Shown: one piece after another, positions 43,436-51,858 of the stretch
How the letters are laid out: every line of letters begins with the position of its first letter
Numbering within the stretch: the first letter of the stretch is position 1
NCBI GenBank assembly: GCA_964508975.1
Contig: CAZDVQ010000003.1
Span: forward strand, 106,165 to 170,164
Reading direction: 5' to 3'
From: CAZDVQ01 sp964508975
GTDB lineage: Bacteria > Bacteroidota > Bacteroidia > Chitinophagales > Saprospiraceae
DNA length: 64,000 bases
Notes under the pieces: generated by a model
What the model was told of the DNA's origin: nothing
Database searches by the model: none
The model's input: the letters and a program-made list of their open reading frames with translations, nothing else
Program-made: the position numbers and the translations under genes

Positions 43436-43805
43436 GGTATAAAGGTTTTTTAGATGAATTCATTAGGGGATGAAATGATTAAGTGATGAAATGATGAAAC
43501 GATGAAATGACTTTACGAAAAACGCTGGAGCAATAAGTTCAATTATCAACGTTGTCATTTGCTCATTTACTCAAAGTGTCATTTGTTCATTTACTCATTG
43601 CGTCATTTGTTCATTTTGGGCGCCTCCCCCTTCGGGGGTCGCTCCCTTCCGGGGTTCGCTGTTCGCTCCGTGCGCTACGCGCACCACCCGCTGCGCGGGT
43701 GCCCTCCAGGCAGCTGGCGCAGATTCTTGTTCTGCCAAACAACAAAACTACTGTTTTCAAGAATAGTTCGCTGTGTAACTTAGACGAACGTATTGTTTTG
43801 GCAGA
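43436..43805. other. Gene-free stretch with ATGA-type satellites
   Basis: Short tandem motifs such as GATGAAATGATGAAACGATG (43490-43510) and TCATTTGTTCATTTACTCAT (43555-43615), then a GC-rich repeat (43617-43728). No gene was seen. Confidence 0.5.
43617..43728 (+). repeat. GC-rich modular repeat
   Basis: Begins TTTTGGGCGCCTCCCCCTTC and includes GTGCGCTACGCGCAC and ACCCGCTGCGCGGGT hairpins, ending CCAGGCAGCTGGCGC. Confidence 0.75.
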
Positions 43806-44384
43806 CTAGAACGGCCACACTTCTTTCAACAAGATTAACGATATGCCGAAGGTCATGCCCGACAAGAAGATGTTCCAAGCCCGTTCTGGGGCTTTAAATA
43901 CCTGCATCACCGCATAGCCCACACCCAGTGCTACCGCAACGATACCAAGCTGTCCAAGCTCAATCCCGAGGTTAAATGCTAGCAGTGGCTGGAATAAATT
44001 TACATTTGCCCCTAACAGCTCGGAAAGATAGTTTGAAAAACCCATACCGTGGATTAATCCAAAGCACAAGGTGAGCAAGTATTTAAACTTCATGTTGTTT
44101 TTTTCCGTAGGCTGGAGCAGGATATTGCTCAAACTAGTAACGAGTATCGTCACCGGAATCAAAAACTCGATAATGTAACTGGGTATCGTTACAAGCTTCA
44201 AAACCGCTAAAGCCAACGAAACCGAATGCCCCACTGTGAATGCGGTGACAAGGATTAATATTTTGCGCCAGTCTTTCAACAAGTAAACAGCACATAAGGC
44301 CGTGATGAAAACCATATGATCATAGGCATTCAGGTCGGTAATATGGTTTAAACCAAGCTTGAGGTAAACAGCAAATTGGGTCAT
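43806..44384 (-). CDS. HupE/UreJ-like membrane protein
   Basis: This 192-residue membrane protein has about six hydrophobic segments. The HupE/UreJ-type features are a start near LNHITDLNAYDHMVFITALCAVY, then FGLIHGMGFS and GIELGQLGIVAVALG. Relatives carry nickel, cobalt or are simply found beside secreted proteins. The divergent neighbour is a DUF6702-like exported protein, a pairing I believe recurs in Bacteroidota. The transported ion is unknown. Confidence 0.85.
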   Translation of the reverse strand: MTQFAVYLKLGLNHITDLNAYDHMVFITALCAVYLLKDWRKILILVTAFTVGHSVSLALAVLKLVTIPSYIIEFLIPVTILVTSLSNILLQPTEKNNMKFKYLLTLCFGLIHGMGFSNYLSELLGANVNLFQPLLAFNLGIELGQLGIVAVALGVGYAVMQVFKAPERAWNIFLSGMTFGISLILLKEVWPF

Positions 44385-44476
44385 GGGTATAAATGGTTTT
44401 TGCTTATCGGTACGGGTTTTGCTACCCTACTGCAATGCGCGAAAATAGTTTTTGTTTTTAATAATTGCTTTCAATT

Positions 44477-44974
44477 ATGCAAACCTTGATTTTATACATC
44501 GGATTAGTAGGATTTTTAACTTTCCATCCTTTTCATGTTTCTGTCACCGAGATGGAACACAACCCGAAAGAGCAAACACTTGAAATTGCTATCAAGCTTT
44601 TTGCTGATGACCTCGACAAAGCATTGGAGAAAAGCTATGGTAAAAAATATTTACTTGGCACTGAAAAGGAAAAACCAGGAGCCGATGAAGCCTTGTACAA
44701 ATACGTCAAAGAAAGTTTATCCATTCAAATAGATGGGCAAGTTTATCCGCTTAAATGGCTAGGTCGAGATAATGAAGGTAAAGCGGAACCTGTAATTTGG
44801 CTTTATGTATATGCTGAAAACGTATCTAAGGTATCCAGTATTCAAGTCAACAATGAATTGCTGACAGAGCTATTTTCTGATCAATCCAACTTGGTACACG
44901 TTAAAGTGCAAAAGCAGACCAAGAGTATGTATCTCTCTAAATCTAATCATAAGGCCGTATTGGTTTTTCCTTAG
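44477..44974 (+). CDS. DUF6702-like exported protein
   Basis: This 165-residue protein has an N-terminal hydrophobic segment. HPFHVSVTEMEHNPKEQTLEIAIKLFADDLDKALEK is characteristic of a Bacteroidota family (DUF6702) paired with HupE-like genes, and a beta-rich domain follows. I chose the ATG at 44477; a TTG four codons earlier is unlikely. It is divergent from the HupE-like gene and ends just before the parS-like array. Confidence 0.75.
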   Translation: MQTLILYIGLVGFLTFHPFHVSVTEMEHNPKEQTLEIAIKLFADDLDKALEKSYGKKYLLGTEKEKPGADEALYKYVKESLSIQIDGQVYPLKWLGRDNEGKAEPVIWLYVYAENVSKVSSIQVNNELLTELFSDQSNLVHVKVQKQTKSMYLSKSNHKAVLVFP

Positions 44975-44998
44975 CTATTTTTGACTTTTTGACTTTTT

Positions 44999-45012
44999 GT
45001 TCCACGTGGAAC
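44999..45012. promoter_or_regulatory. parS-like site 1
   Basis: Perfect palindrome GTTCCACGTGGAAC, the core of the bacterial parS motif bound by ParB. Confidence 0.75.
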
Positions 45013-45063
45013 CTTTTCTCTTTTTCGTTATTTACGTTTTTGAATATTTGATTTTTGGTATTT

Positions 45064-45077
45064 GTTCCACGTGGAAC
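45064..45077. promoter_or_regulatory. parS-like site 2
   Basis: Perfect GTTCCACGTGGAAC, 52 bp after site 1, within a repeated TTTTTGGTATTTG context. Confidence 0.75.
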
Positions 45078-45129
45078 CGTTTCTGTTTTGAGGTATTTGC
45101 GTTTTTAATATTTGATTTTTTTGTTTTTT

Positions 45130-45143
45130 GTTCCACGTGGAAC
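45130..45143. promoter_or_regulatory. parS-like site 3
   Basis: Perfect GTTCCACGTGGAAC followed by CGTTGGGTAATCG, a flank shared with sites 5 and 6. Confidence 0.75.
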
Positions 45144-45279
45144 CGTTGGGTAATCGTAGAGACGCAATATCTTGCGTCTCCGCAATAAATACGAAACGAT
45201 TGTATTTGTAATAGGAGACGCAAGATGTTGCGTCTCTACAGTTTTTTGGGTATTGATTTTGAAATAGGTAAATACGATT

Positions 45280-45293
45280 GTTCCACGTGGAAC
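45280..45293. promoter_or_regulatory. parS-like site 4
   Basis: Perfect GTTCCACGTGGAAC after GGTAAATACGATT, a flank shared with site 6. Confidence 0.75.
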
Positions 45294-45343
45294 CATTGTG
45301 TTTTGCGTTATTTACGTTTTTGAATATTTGATTTTTGGTATTT

Positions 45344-45357
45344 GTTCCACGTGGAAC
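45344..45357. promoter_or_regulatory. parS-like site 5
   Basis: Perfect GTTCCACGTGGAAC in the same context as site 2. Confidence 0.75.
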
Positions 45358-45492
45358 CGTTGGGTAATCGCAGAGACGCAAGATATTGCGTCTCCGAAAT
45401 AAATACGAAACGATTGTATTTGTAATAAGAGACGCAAGATATTGCGTCTTTACAGTGTTGGGGTATTGATTTTGAAATAGGTAAATACGATA

Positions 45493-45506
45493 GTTCCACG
45501 TGGAAC
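45493..45506. promoter_or_regulatory. parS-like site 6
   Basis: Perfect GTTCCACGTGGAAC, last of the dense cluster. Confidence 0.75.
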
Positions 45507-45618
45507 CGTTGGGTAATCTTAGAGACGCAAGATATTGCGTCTTAAAATGTATGCGACATGGCATTCTGTAGAGACGCACGATTGTGCGTCTCCATTATCA
45601 TATGTTCCAAACCACAAA

Positions 45619-45648
45619 AAAAAAGACGCACATTCGTGCGTCTTTTTT
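45619..45648 (-). terminator. Terminator after thrB
   Basis: AAAAAAGACGCAC and GTGCGTCTTTTTT pair around ATTC. It can work in both directions and lies 33 bp past the thrB stop. It appears to be a GACGCA dyad of the same family used as a terminator. Confidence 0.8.
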
Positions 45649-45680
45649 ATTTCAAAAAATCAAAAAATCAAAAATAAGAA

Positions 45681-46628
45681 TTAGCATTTAATCGCTCCCT
45701 CGTGGTTTATGCCAGAGATGTGTACGCAGTAATTTACCTTTAGCCCATCAAGGGTAGTTTGTAGGGCTTGCGCTACCTTGTCGGCCACAAAGCTGTTGGG
45801 GCATAAGGCATATACGCTAGGACCTGTACCACTAATGCCACAACCCCAGGCACCAGCTGCTAGTGCTGCTGATTGTAGCGCTGCAAAGCCTTTTACATGT
45901 TGGGCTATTTGGGGCTCAACAAGCTGTTCTTGCATAGAGCGACTGATGAGGCCTAGGTCGGTAATAGCTAAACCAGTTACCAAGGCTGCAAGGTTTGCAG
46001 CTTGTTGGGTGGCTTGTTCTAGACTTACATTTGGCGATAATTGTGCTAAAGCAGTCTTGCTCATGATGCTATAATCAGGAGTTATGCTCACGATACTCAA
46101 TCCCCGTGGCGTGAACAAACGGTGAATGTCTAGGCTGTTGTGGTCGCGCGTTAGGGTCAAACCACCTAATAAGGAAGCGCTGATGGCATGAACTGAAACT
46201 GTACCGTTCAGGGTTAGTTCAGCTTTTTGGATAAAAGGTAGTAATTGTCGTTTCTCCAATGGTGTTCTGAAATACTCGTTCACGGCCATAGCGCCCGCCA
46301 CGGCACTTGAGGCACTAGAGCCCAAGCCAGAGCCTATGGCTACTTTCTTTCTAAGGTCGAGGCCAAGGCCTGTATCGGCGCTGCAAATACCTTCTGCTAT
46401 AAAGTGCTCCAAGGTGTATTGAGCAGCCAAACCTGCAAGATTTTCAGCGGTGTGGAGCGATAATTTGCCCTTGTCGCCGCTAATACTCGTGATGTGTACA
46501 CCAGGCGTTTCATGCGCCGTGACGATGATTTCATCGCCAAGGTTTTCAAGGGCGAGGGCTAATGTATTAAAACCTGGACCCAGGTTGCTGATGGTAGCGG
46601 GTGCAAATACTTTGATACCTGTTTTCAT
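45681..46628 (-). CDS. thrB: Homoserine kinase (ThrB)
   Basis: This GHMP kinase phosphorylates homoserine in threonine synthesis. It has 315 residues with the substrate motif PATISNLGPGFNTL, the ATP loop VAIGSGLGSSASSAVAGA and the third motif GAWGCGISGTGPSVYAL. I chose the ATG at 46628; a longer reading crosses a parS-like site and a GC-rich repeat. No thrA or thrC gene is adjacent. A parS-like palindrome lies 10 bp upstream of the start codon. Confidence 0.93.
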   Translation of the reverse strand: MKTGIKVFAPATISNLGPGFNTLALALENLGDEIIVTAHETPGVHITSISGDKGKLSLHTAENLAGLAAQYTLEHFIAEGICSADTGLGLDLRKKVAIGSGLGSSASSAVAGAMAVNEYFRTPLEKRQLLPFIQKAELTLNGTVSVHAISASLLGGLTLTRDHNSLDIHRLFTPRGLSIVSITPDYSIMSKTALAQLSPNVSLEQATQQAANLAALVTGLAITDLGLISRSMQEQLVEPQIAQHVKGFAALQSAALAAGAWGCGISGTGPSVYALCPNSFVADKVAQALQTTLDGLKVNYCVHISGINHEGAIKC

Positions 46629-46638
46629 GATAAGTGCT

Positions 46639-46652
46639 GTTCCACGTGGAAC
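46639..46652. promoter_or_regulatory. parS-like site 7, at the thrB start
   Basis: Perfect GTTCCACGTGGAAC (TGTTCCACGTGGAACA in 16 bp form), 10 bp upstream of the thrB start. ParB loading here could affect thrB expression. Confidence 0.75.
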
Positions 46653-46684
46653 ATGGGGTAAGAGTGAACAAAAATCTGCGTTAG

Positions 46685-46778
46685 TGGCCCGGAAGGTGCC
46701 GCACGAAGTGTGGCAGTGCGCAGCACCAAGCCGAAGGCGCGCCTGTAGGGGCACGACCCCGAAGGGGGAACGCCCCAA
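46685..46778 (-). repeat. GC-rich modular repeat
   Basis: Reverse copy with GTGCGCAGCAC, CGAAGGCGCGCC and GGGGCACGACCCCGAAGGGG, ending AACGCCCC. Confidence 0.65.
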
Positions 46779-46844
46779 TCATAATAGTCCGCGAAGATAA
46801 GCGGCTGTTGCCAAACTTCTATCTAAGCTACTGTTTAGACATAA

Positions 46845-46878
46845 AAAAAGCTACGGTACACGAGGCACCGTAGCTTTT
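46845..46878 (-). terminator. Terminator of the S8 peptidase gene
   Basis: AAAAGCTACGGT and ACCGTAGCTTTT pair around a nine-base loop, 22 bp past the stop at 46901. Runs of A and T on both sides allow bidirectional action. Confidence 0.8.
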
Positions 46879-46900
46879 GAAGAGCATTAAAACCGAGGGT

Positions 46901-49900
46901 TTATTGCTGTATGGTAAGTTTGTGGTAGCTCTGCTTGTTGTCGGCCACCACTTTGAGGAGGTATAAACCATTGCTAAATGCCGAAACATCGAGGCTGTTA
47001 ACCGCCGAAACGGATAGCTCGGTAGCTAGGAGCAAGCTGCCTTTGGCATCGTACAAGAACACTTGCGCATTGCTGGCGGTACTTTGGTTAAATACCAAGT
47101 TAACCGTCCCCGAGCTTGGGTTCGGGAAAATGCTGATGTTTTGCTGCGTATCAAAAGCCGTTGTGCTGGTTACCGCATCAAGGTTGATATCATCAAGGGC
47201 CATATCGCTGAAGTTGCCTGCGCCTGTAAGACCACGGATGCGGAGTTGCACCAACTGGCCAACATAAGCATTCAGGTAAACCACTTGTTGGAGCCATTGG
47301 TTGCCTTGGTCGCCAGAAATTACCGGTACGATATCGTTGGTCCAAGCGCCATTGGTGTAGATATCCACGTGTAATTCGCCTTGGGTAGAACCCAACATAT
47401 GGTACCAGAAGCTCAATTGGGCTGAAGTTGCCGTGGTCAAATCAAGGCAAGGAGAAAGCAAGTTGGCCGTTTCGTTGAAACAGTTTGACGATTCGAGGTA
47501 GATGTATTTACCCGCTGCAGTGCCCAAGGTATGGTCAATGCTAGGTCCAGTGTTTGAAGAGGGTGTTCCACCAGCGTCAGTACGCCAGTCGATACCATCA
47601 ATACTGTTGCTTTCGTTGGTCCAGTTACCCGTTAAATTACAAGCTTCAGCCGCACAGTTTGCGGTGGTAGCACAAGCAGCAATGGCTTCAAAACTTTGAG
47701 CAATTGGCAGCGCTGTACCGTTGTTTACGGTAATGGTTTGGGTGGCCGTGTTGAATCCAACAGAGTTGGTAACGGTCAAGTTAACGCTGTACGTACCAGG
47801 GTTATTAAAGGTAACCACGGGGTTAGCTGAGTTGGCATTGGTTCCGTTGAGGAAAGTTACGGTGCTCGGGTTGAAACTCCATGTACGCGACGCTATATTA
47901 CCAACAGAGTTGTCAGCAAAACTAACGGATTGAATTGGACAAACCGTTGTAGTGGTATTGCCGATAACCGCTTGCGGTGCCGCGTTGTTGTCAACGATGT
48001 TGATATTATCTAAGTACAACATGTTGCCGTAACCGTTGATGTTGATAAAACGGAAGATAACTTGGCTACCTGCATAAGCAGTAAGGTCTACAGAATCTTT
48101 GCGCCATGCACCAGCCGTCGAAGGTGTCCAGGTGTTACCTTGTTGACCAATAGTAGCCAAATCTTGGTATTCTTTAAAATAGATTTGGTTGTAGGTTTGA
48201 CCACAATCATCCGATATTTCAACGCGAAGACCATCGTATAAAGTAGCAGAGTAGTAGGCATACGCCACATCGAAGGTAAGAATAGGGCTACCACCGTTGG
48301 CCAAGTTAACCACGTAGCTCATCAATATATCTTCTTGGCCGGCAGCGTTGTAGTTGTAATTATCAAAACGCATACACTTGCTGGTGGTACCGTTAAGACC
48401 CAATACGTTGGCCGAGGTCCAAGTGTCTTGGTTGTCAGGATTGATCAACTGCCAGTTAGCCGGAAGCAATGCTGTTTGTTCGAAGTTTTCAGCATATGGT
48501 GTATTCGAAGCTGGTGCCGAAATAGCGTTAATCGTCACGTCGAGCGTATCGTTACAAGTGGTAAGGTCGCCGCTCAAATCTGTCCAAACGCTTAGGGTGT
48601 GGTTACCAGAGCTTAAGTTTGCAATAGGCGAGGTAAAGGTGTAGCTCACCGTACTGTTTCCTGGTAAAGTGCCTGTAAAGGTTTCGGTAACGGTAGTTTG
48701 TGCGTCAAAGCGGTAGCTCACGCTAAAGTTACTTTGAGGGTTGGGTCCTAGATTTTCTAAAGTAGCCGTTACGGGAACATTGGTTGAGCCTGTACAGTTG
48801 AGCAAGGTTCCAGAAGGGAACGCGCCACGAATACCAGCGTCGGTGCTCACGTTACAATCTAGGTAGCAGCCACCAGGACCAGTACTAGGTTGTAGTTGTA
48901 CCGCATTAGCCCTACGGCCAACTAGGTTGTTTGGGCCACGGGGTCTAACCGAAAACCATTGCTCTTGGCCTACGTTTGCAGTAACCGTAAGTGAAGTACC
49001 AGTGGAGGTACCCACAGAGTCCATGTATTGTGCTCCAAGTAGGAAAACATCGTAAGCGGTGGCACCGGCTACTGGATCCCAGCTCAAGGTAATTTGGTCA
49101 GGTGCACATACCGAGGTAATTTCGATATTTTGAACCAAAGGCGCTATGGAGAAAGTGCCCTCGCTTACACCCGTTAATGTTCCACGTGAAACGCGAACCA
49201 AAGCTTGACCCGTGAAGTTGGCAGGTACCTGCCAAACTACTTGCCTTGATGCTCCGCTCACGTTACCGTTGATGTTGGCCCAGCTAGCACCGTTGTTGTT
49301 GGAGTATTGTACTACGAAGTTACCCGTAGTGCCCAATGCATCCCAGTAAATGTATTCTTGCTCGCCAGGTACAAAGCCTTCGCCGCCTTTAGGGTAGGTC
49401 ACGACTATTTCGTCTTCGATGAACAGGTAAACGATAAAATACTCCTGTGGACCTTGTGGTACTACCGAACCGTTGATGCGAACAGTGTAGGTGCCAGCTG
49501 CTGGGTTTTGAATAGCCACTTGTTCCACGTTATTGCGACTATCGACGCCAGTGGTAGCCGGCGTATTAAGTGCCGTGGCGTTGGCCGTATAGTTAAGTAT
49601 CCAAGGGTTGAGGGTACTGGCCGATGGTGTGGTCACAGTCATGTCGAGGTCGTTCACCAAGGCGTAAGCAGCAGCGGTTGTTCCTGCAGGGTCAGTCCAA
49701 TACACCATGATGCGGGCCTCTTTGATACCGGCAGGAATGGTAATGTTGTGGTTGTTGAAACTGCCTTGTGCAACGCTCGCACTCAGGTAAGTATTTTCTT
49801 CAATCTGGCGCAAAGCTTGGCGGGCGTTTACCCTACCCCATCCGTAAATAAAGTCAGGGCCAATATTGCCTTTTTCATCGGCGCCGTTCAACATACAGGC

Positions 49901-51301
49901 TTTGATTAAGCCAGCGTCGGGATTTGCACCGCCGTTGAAGAAACGGTATGCATCATACAATTGTGTGGCCACGCCCATCGTACCTGGTGATGCTGCTGAA
50001 GTACCGCTACCGCCTTGGTATGCATTGTCAGAGTCAGTAGATTGTTGGCCATTGCCGTTAGATGAAATATCGGGTTTAATCCGACCATCGTTAGCAGGGC
50101 CACGGGAGCTACTAGCCACGATACCTTCGTTTTGATCGAGGTTGGCTGATGCGATACAGTTTTTACCCATCTTGTGTCCGCCAGTAATATTACCCCATTG
50201 GGTACCTGCGCCGTAGCCACAATCGGTACCGTTGTTGTTACCGGCCGAGTAGCACTGGAGCAAAAATGGGTTATCGAACATCTGGTCGTCAACACTAACG
50301 GTGGTGTTGGTGTAACCTGCATTACAACCGTTGCTGTAAGATGCGTTGAAAATGAGTACATCGTCGTTGTTGAACCAATCAATGGCGTCAACTGTAGCGT
50401 TAGAGTTACCGTACTGCAAGATGTAAATAAAGGAACCCGGCGCCATGCCTGGTACACGTGGATCCAAGTTACCTGCACCACCTACGATGCCCGCAACCAT
50501 GTCGCCGTGATTACCCGTAAGGTCGCCCGCTACATCGGTTTGGTTGGTACGGCCCTTAAAGTCGATGTGAGGACCAACAAAGCCGTCGTCGAAAACACCG
50601 TTGATAATACCCGTACCATCAAAGCGGTCACTGATATAATTTGAGCGGTGCATACCTGCGCCTGCCGTACTTTCGGCTTTGCCTGGAGCGTCAACAGGCT
50701 CGATGTAACGCACGTTTGGCAATGCGGCCAAAGTGTTTAAATCTTCTTCGTTAATGTTGATAATCAAGGTATTACCGTAATATTTCCCTTTCACGTCCAT
50801 GCCCAACAAGGCCATTTGCTCGTCCGTGGGCAAGTTGATATCTTGGAAAAAAGTAACGAGCAAGTTCATGCGATCTTGTTCCTTGTGCTCATTTTCGGTA
50901 AACACCCGCAGGTCAATTTTATCGCTGCTAGGGATGAGGGCCACCGAGCGAACACCAAAATCGCGTAAAGCTTTAGCTGTTACCACAACAGGGATTGCGG
51001 CTACATAAGTCTTGTGCGGAATGTACTCTTGTAGTTGGATACCGCTGGCGTTGATGCGTTCGCGTTGTGCCTGCGTCGGTATTTCGTAAAATTGCAAGTA
51101 CAGGTGATAGGAGCCTTGGCTAATGGCCCAATTGGCCGGGAAGCCATTTTGGGCTACCTCGGCAGCATTTTCGGGAAAATAGCGGTTACCCGTTTTAAAT
51201 TGTACGGTGTAATCGCCGGAAAACTTGTTGGATTGCCCGTATAAAAGGCTGCTAATCAAGCCCATGTACACAAGTAAACCGATTCGTAATGTGTGGCTCA
51301 T
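46901..51301 (-). CDS. Very large S8 subtilisin-like peptidase with T9SS sorting domain
   Basis: This 1466-residue exported peptidase has a signal peptide (about 1-22, LLYGQ) and an N-terminal prodomain-like region (30-200). The S8 domain carries Asp about 238 (NGVFDDGF), His265 (GNHGDMVAG), oxyanion Asn354 (SAGNNNG) and Ser435 (GSGTSAASPG). Beta domains follow: fibronectin-like, a MAM/jelly-roll-like stretch (YAENFEQTALLPANWQLINP), a PKD-like stretch (VTFNNPGTYSVNLTVTN), a second jelly roll, and a Por sorting domain (IFPNPSSGTVNLVF). It should be secreted or surface-bound and proteolytic. A parS-like sequence lies inside the coding region at 49179-49192. Confidence 0.92.
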   Translation of the reverse strand: MSHTLRIGLLVYMGLISSLLYGQSNKFSGDYTVQFKTGNRYFPENAAEVAQNGFPANWAISQGSYHLYLQFYEIPTQAQRERINASGIQLQEYIPHKTYVAAIPVVVTAKALRDFGVRSVALIPSSDKIDLRVFTENEHKEQDRMNLLVTFFQDINLPTDEQMALLGMDVKGKYYGNTLIININEEDLNTLAALPNVRYIEPVDAPGKAESTAGAGMHRSNYISDRFDGTGIINGVFDDGFVGPHIDFKGRTNQTDVAGDLTGNHGDMVAGIVGGAGNLDPRVPGMAPGSFIYILQYGNSNATVDAIDWFNNDDVLIFNASYSNGCNAGYTNTTVSVDDQMFDNPFLLQCYSAGNNNGTDCGYGAGTQWGNITGGHKMGKNCIASANLDQNEGIVASSSRGPANDGRIKPDISSNGNGQQSTDSDNAYQGGSGTSAASPGTMGVATQLYDAYRFFNGGANPDAGLIKACMLNGADEKGNIGPDFIYGWGRVNARQALRQIEENTYLSASVAQGSFNNHNITIPAGIKEARIMVYWTDPAGTTAAAYALVNDLDMTVTTPSASTLNPWILNYTANATALNTPATTGVDSRNNVEQVAIQNPAAGTYTVRINGSVVPQGPQEYFIVYLFIEDEIVVTYPKGGEGFVPGEQEYIYWDALGTTGNFVVQYSNNNGASWANINGNVSGASRQVVWQVPANFTGQALVRVSRGTLTGVSEGTFSIAPLVQNIEITSVCAPDQITLSWDPVAGATAYDVFLLGAQYMDSVGTSTGTSLTVTANVGQEQWFSVRPRGPNNLVGRRANAVQLQPSTGPGGCYLDCNVSTDAGIRGAFPSGTLLNCTGSTNVPVTATLENLGPNPQSNFSVSYRFDAQTTVTETFTGTLPGNSTVSYTFTSPIANLSSGNHTLSVWTDLSGDLTTCNDTLDVTINAISAPASNTPYAENFEQTALLPANWQLINPDNQDTWTSANVLGLNGTTSKCMRFDNYNYNAAGQEDILMSYVVNLANGGSPILTFDVAYAYYSATLYDGLRVEISDDCGQTYNQIYFKEYQDLATIGQQGNTWTPSTAGAWRKDSVDLTAYAGSQVIFRFININGYGNMLYLDNINIVDNNAAPQAVIGNTTTTVCPIQSVSFADNSVGNIASRTWSFNPSTVTFLNGTNANSANPVVTFNNPGTYSVNLTVTNSVGFNTATQTITVNNGTALPIAQSFEAIAACATTANCAAEACNLTGNWTNESNSIDGIDWRTDAGGTPSSNTGPSIDHTLGTAAGKYIYLESSNCFNETANLLSPCLDLTTATSAQLSFWYHMLGSTQGELHVDIYTNGAWTNDIVPVISGDQGNQWLQQVVYLNAYVGQLVQLRIRGLTGAGNFSDMALDDINLDAVTSTTAFDTQQNISIFPNPSSGTVNLVFNQSTASNAQVFLYDAKGSLLLATELSVSAVNSLDVSAFSNGLYLLKVVADNKQSYHKLTIQQ
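49179..49192. promoter_or_regulatory. parS-like site 8 inside the S8 gene
   Basis: GTTCCACGTGAAAC; with one flanking base each side it is TGTTCCACGTGAAACG, matching 15 of 16 positions of the B. subtilis parS site. It is in coding sequence, as several parS sites are in other bacteria. Confidence 0.7.
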
Positions 51302-51858
51302 AAAATTGGTTTATGGAATAAAAAATAAGTATTTCGCAAAATTATCGATGTCCAAACATACTCCAATACTTAAAACAACAAATTTTTGGCTCTGTTTTAA
51401 GCGTATTTTAATGCAAATGTAGGCAAGAACAATGATAAATGTGTTCACAATAGGTTTTGAATGGCTCCATTCGGGCTTGTTTAATGTGTGGTTCCTATAC
51501 AATCGTGAAAAATTACAGGTATTTAGCCCTTTTAAGCTTTTATTAAAGATAATTTGGGGCCTCCGCCGCGTTGCGTCGGCGCTACGTTCCGGGTTCGCTA
51601 GCGCTCATACCTTGGGGCATACGCCCCTGCGGTACGGCCTATGGCCGCCCTTCACATCGCTAGGCCGATACTTGAACTGGCGTGCCTCAGCCTTGGGGGG
51701 AAAATTAAATTTTTTAAAAAGCTGAAGTCTAATGGCTAATGCTTATATTTGCATTTGTTAACCCTATTTAACAACACATTAACTGTTGTACTAAAGGGTA
51801 AAATTTGATGGAATGCGTTTGTATTTTAGTTAGCAAAAACAAGAAAAAATAATAAAGC
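51302..51858. other. Gene-free stretch upstream of the S8 peptidase
   Basis: Contains a fragment of the MITE-like end (GTCCAAACATACTC, about 51350-51363), a hairpin CTTAAAACA/TGTTTTAAG (51369-51401) and a GC-rich repeat (51557-51672). No gene was seen. Confidence 0.5.
51557..51672 (+). repeat. GC-rich modular repeat
   Basis: Begins ATTTGGGGCCTCCGCCGC, includes GGGGCATACGCCCC and GTACGGCCTATGGCCGCCC, and ends CACATCGCTAGGCCGATAC. It is of the GGCCTCC-headed subfamily. Confidence 0.7.

Larger units (their letters stand above)
45153..45600. repeat. AGACGCAA dyad repeats
   Basis: GAGACGCAA(N)TTGCGTCTC-type palindromes occur in series at about 45160-45180, 45213-45237, 45372-45394, 45429-45450, 45522-45541 and, in altered form, 45571-45593. 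Spacers between them include ATAAATACGAAACGATTGTA, present twice. Confidence 0.8.
44975..45680. other. Intergenic array of two interleaved palindromes
   Basis: No gene. Six GTTCCACGTGGAAC sites alternate with dyads of AGACGCAA...TTGCGTCT. A 160 bp block is repeated (45129-45293 and 45344-45506). ORFs crossing it are translations of the repeats. Confidence 0.8.

Noticed and set aside
45028..45579. A 183-residue minus-strand ORF and similar shorter ones
   Set aside because: They are translations of the parS-like and AGACGCAA repeats; the protein sequence repeats in step with the DNA and has no family resemblance.
44990..45600. CRISPR-like array
   Set aside because: Repeats are palindromic cores of 14-22 bp with irregular spacing, and the spacers themselves repeat. 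No cas gene is near.
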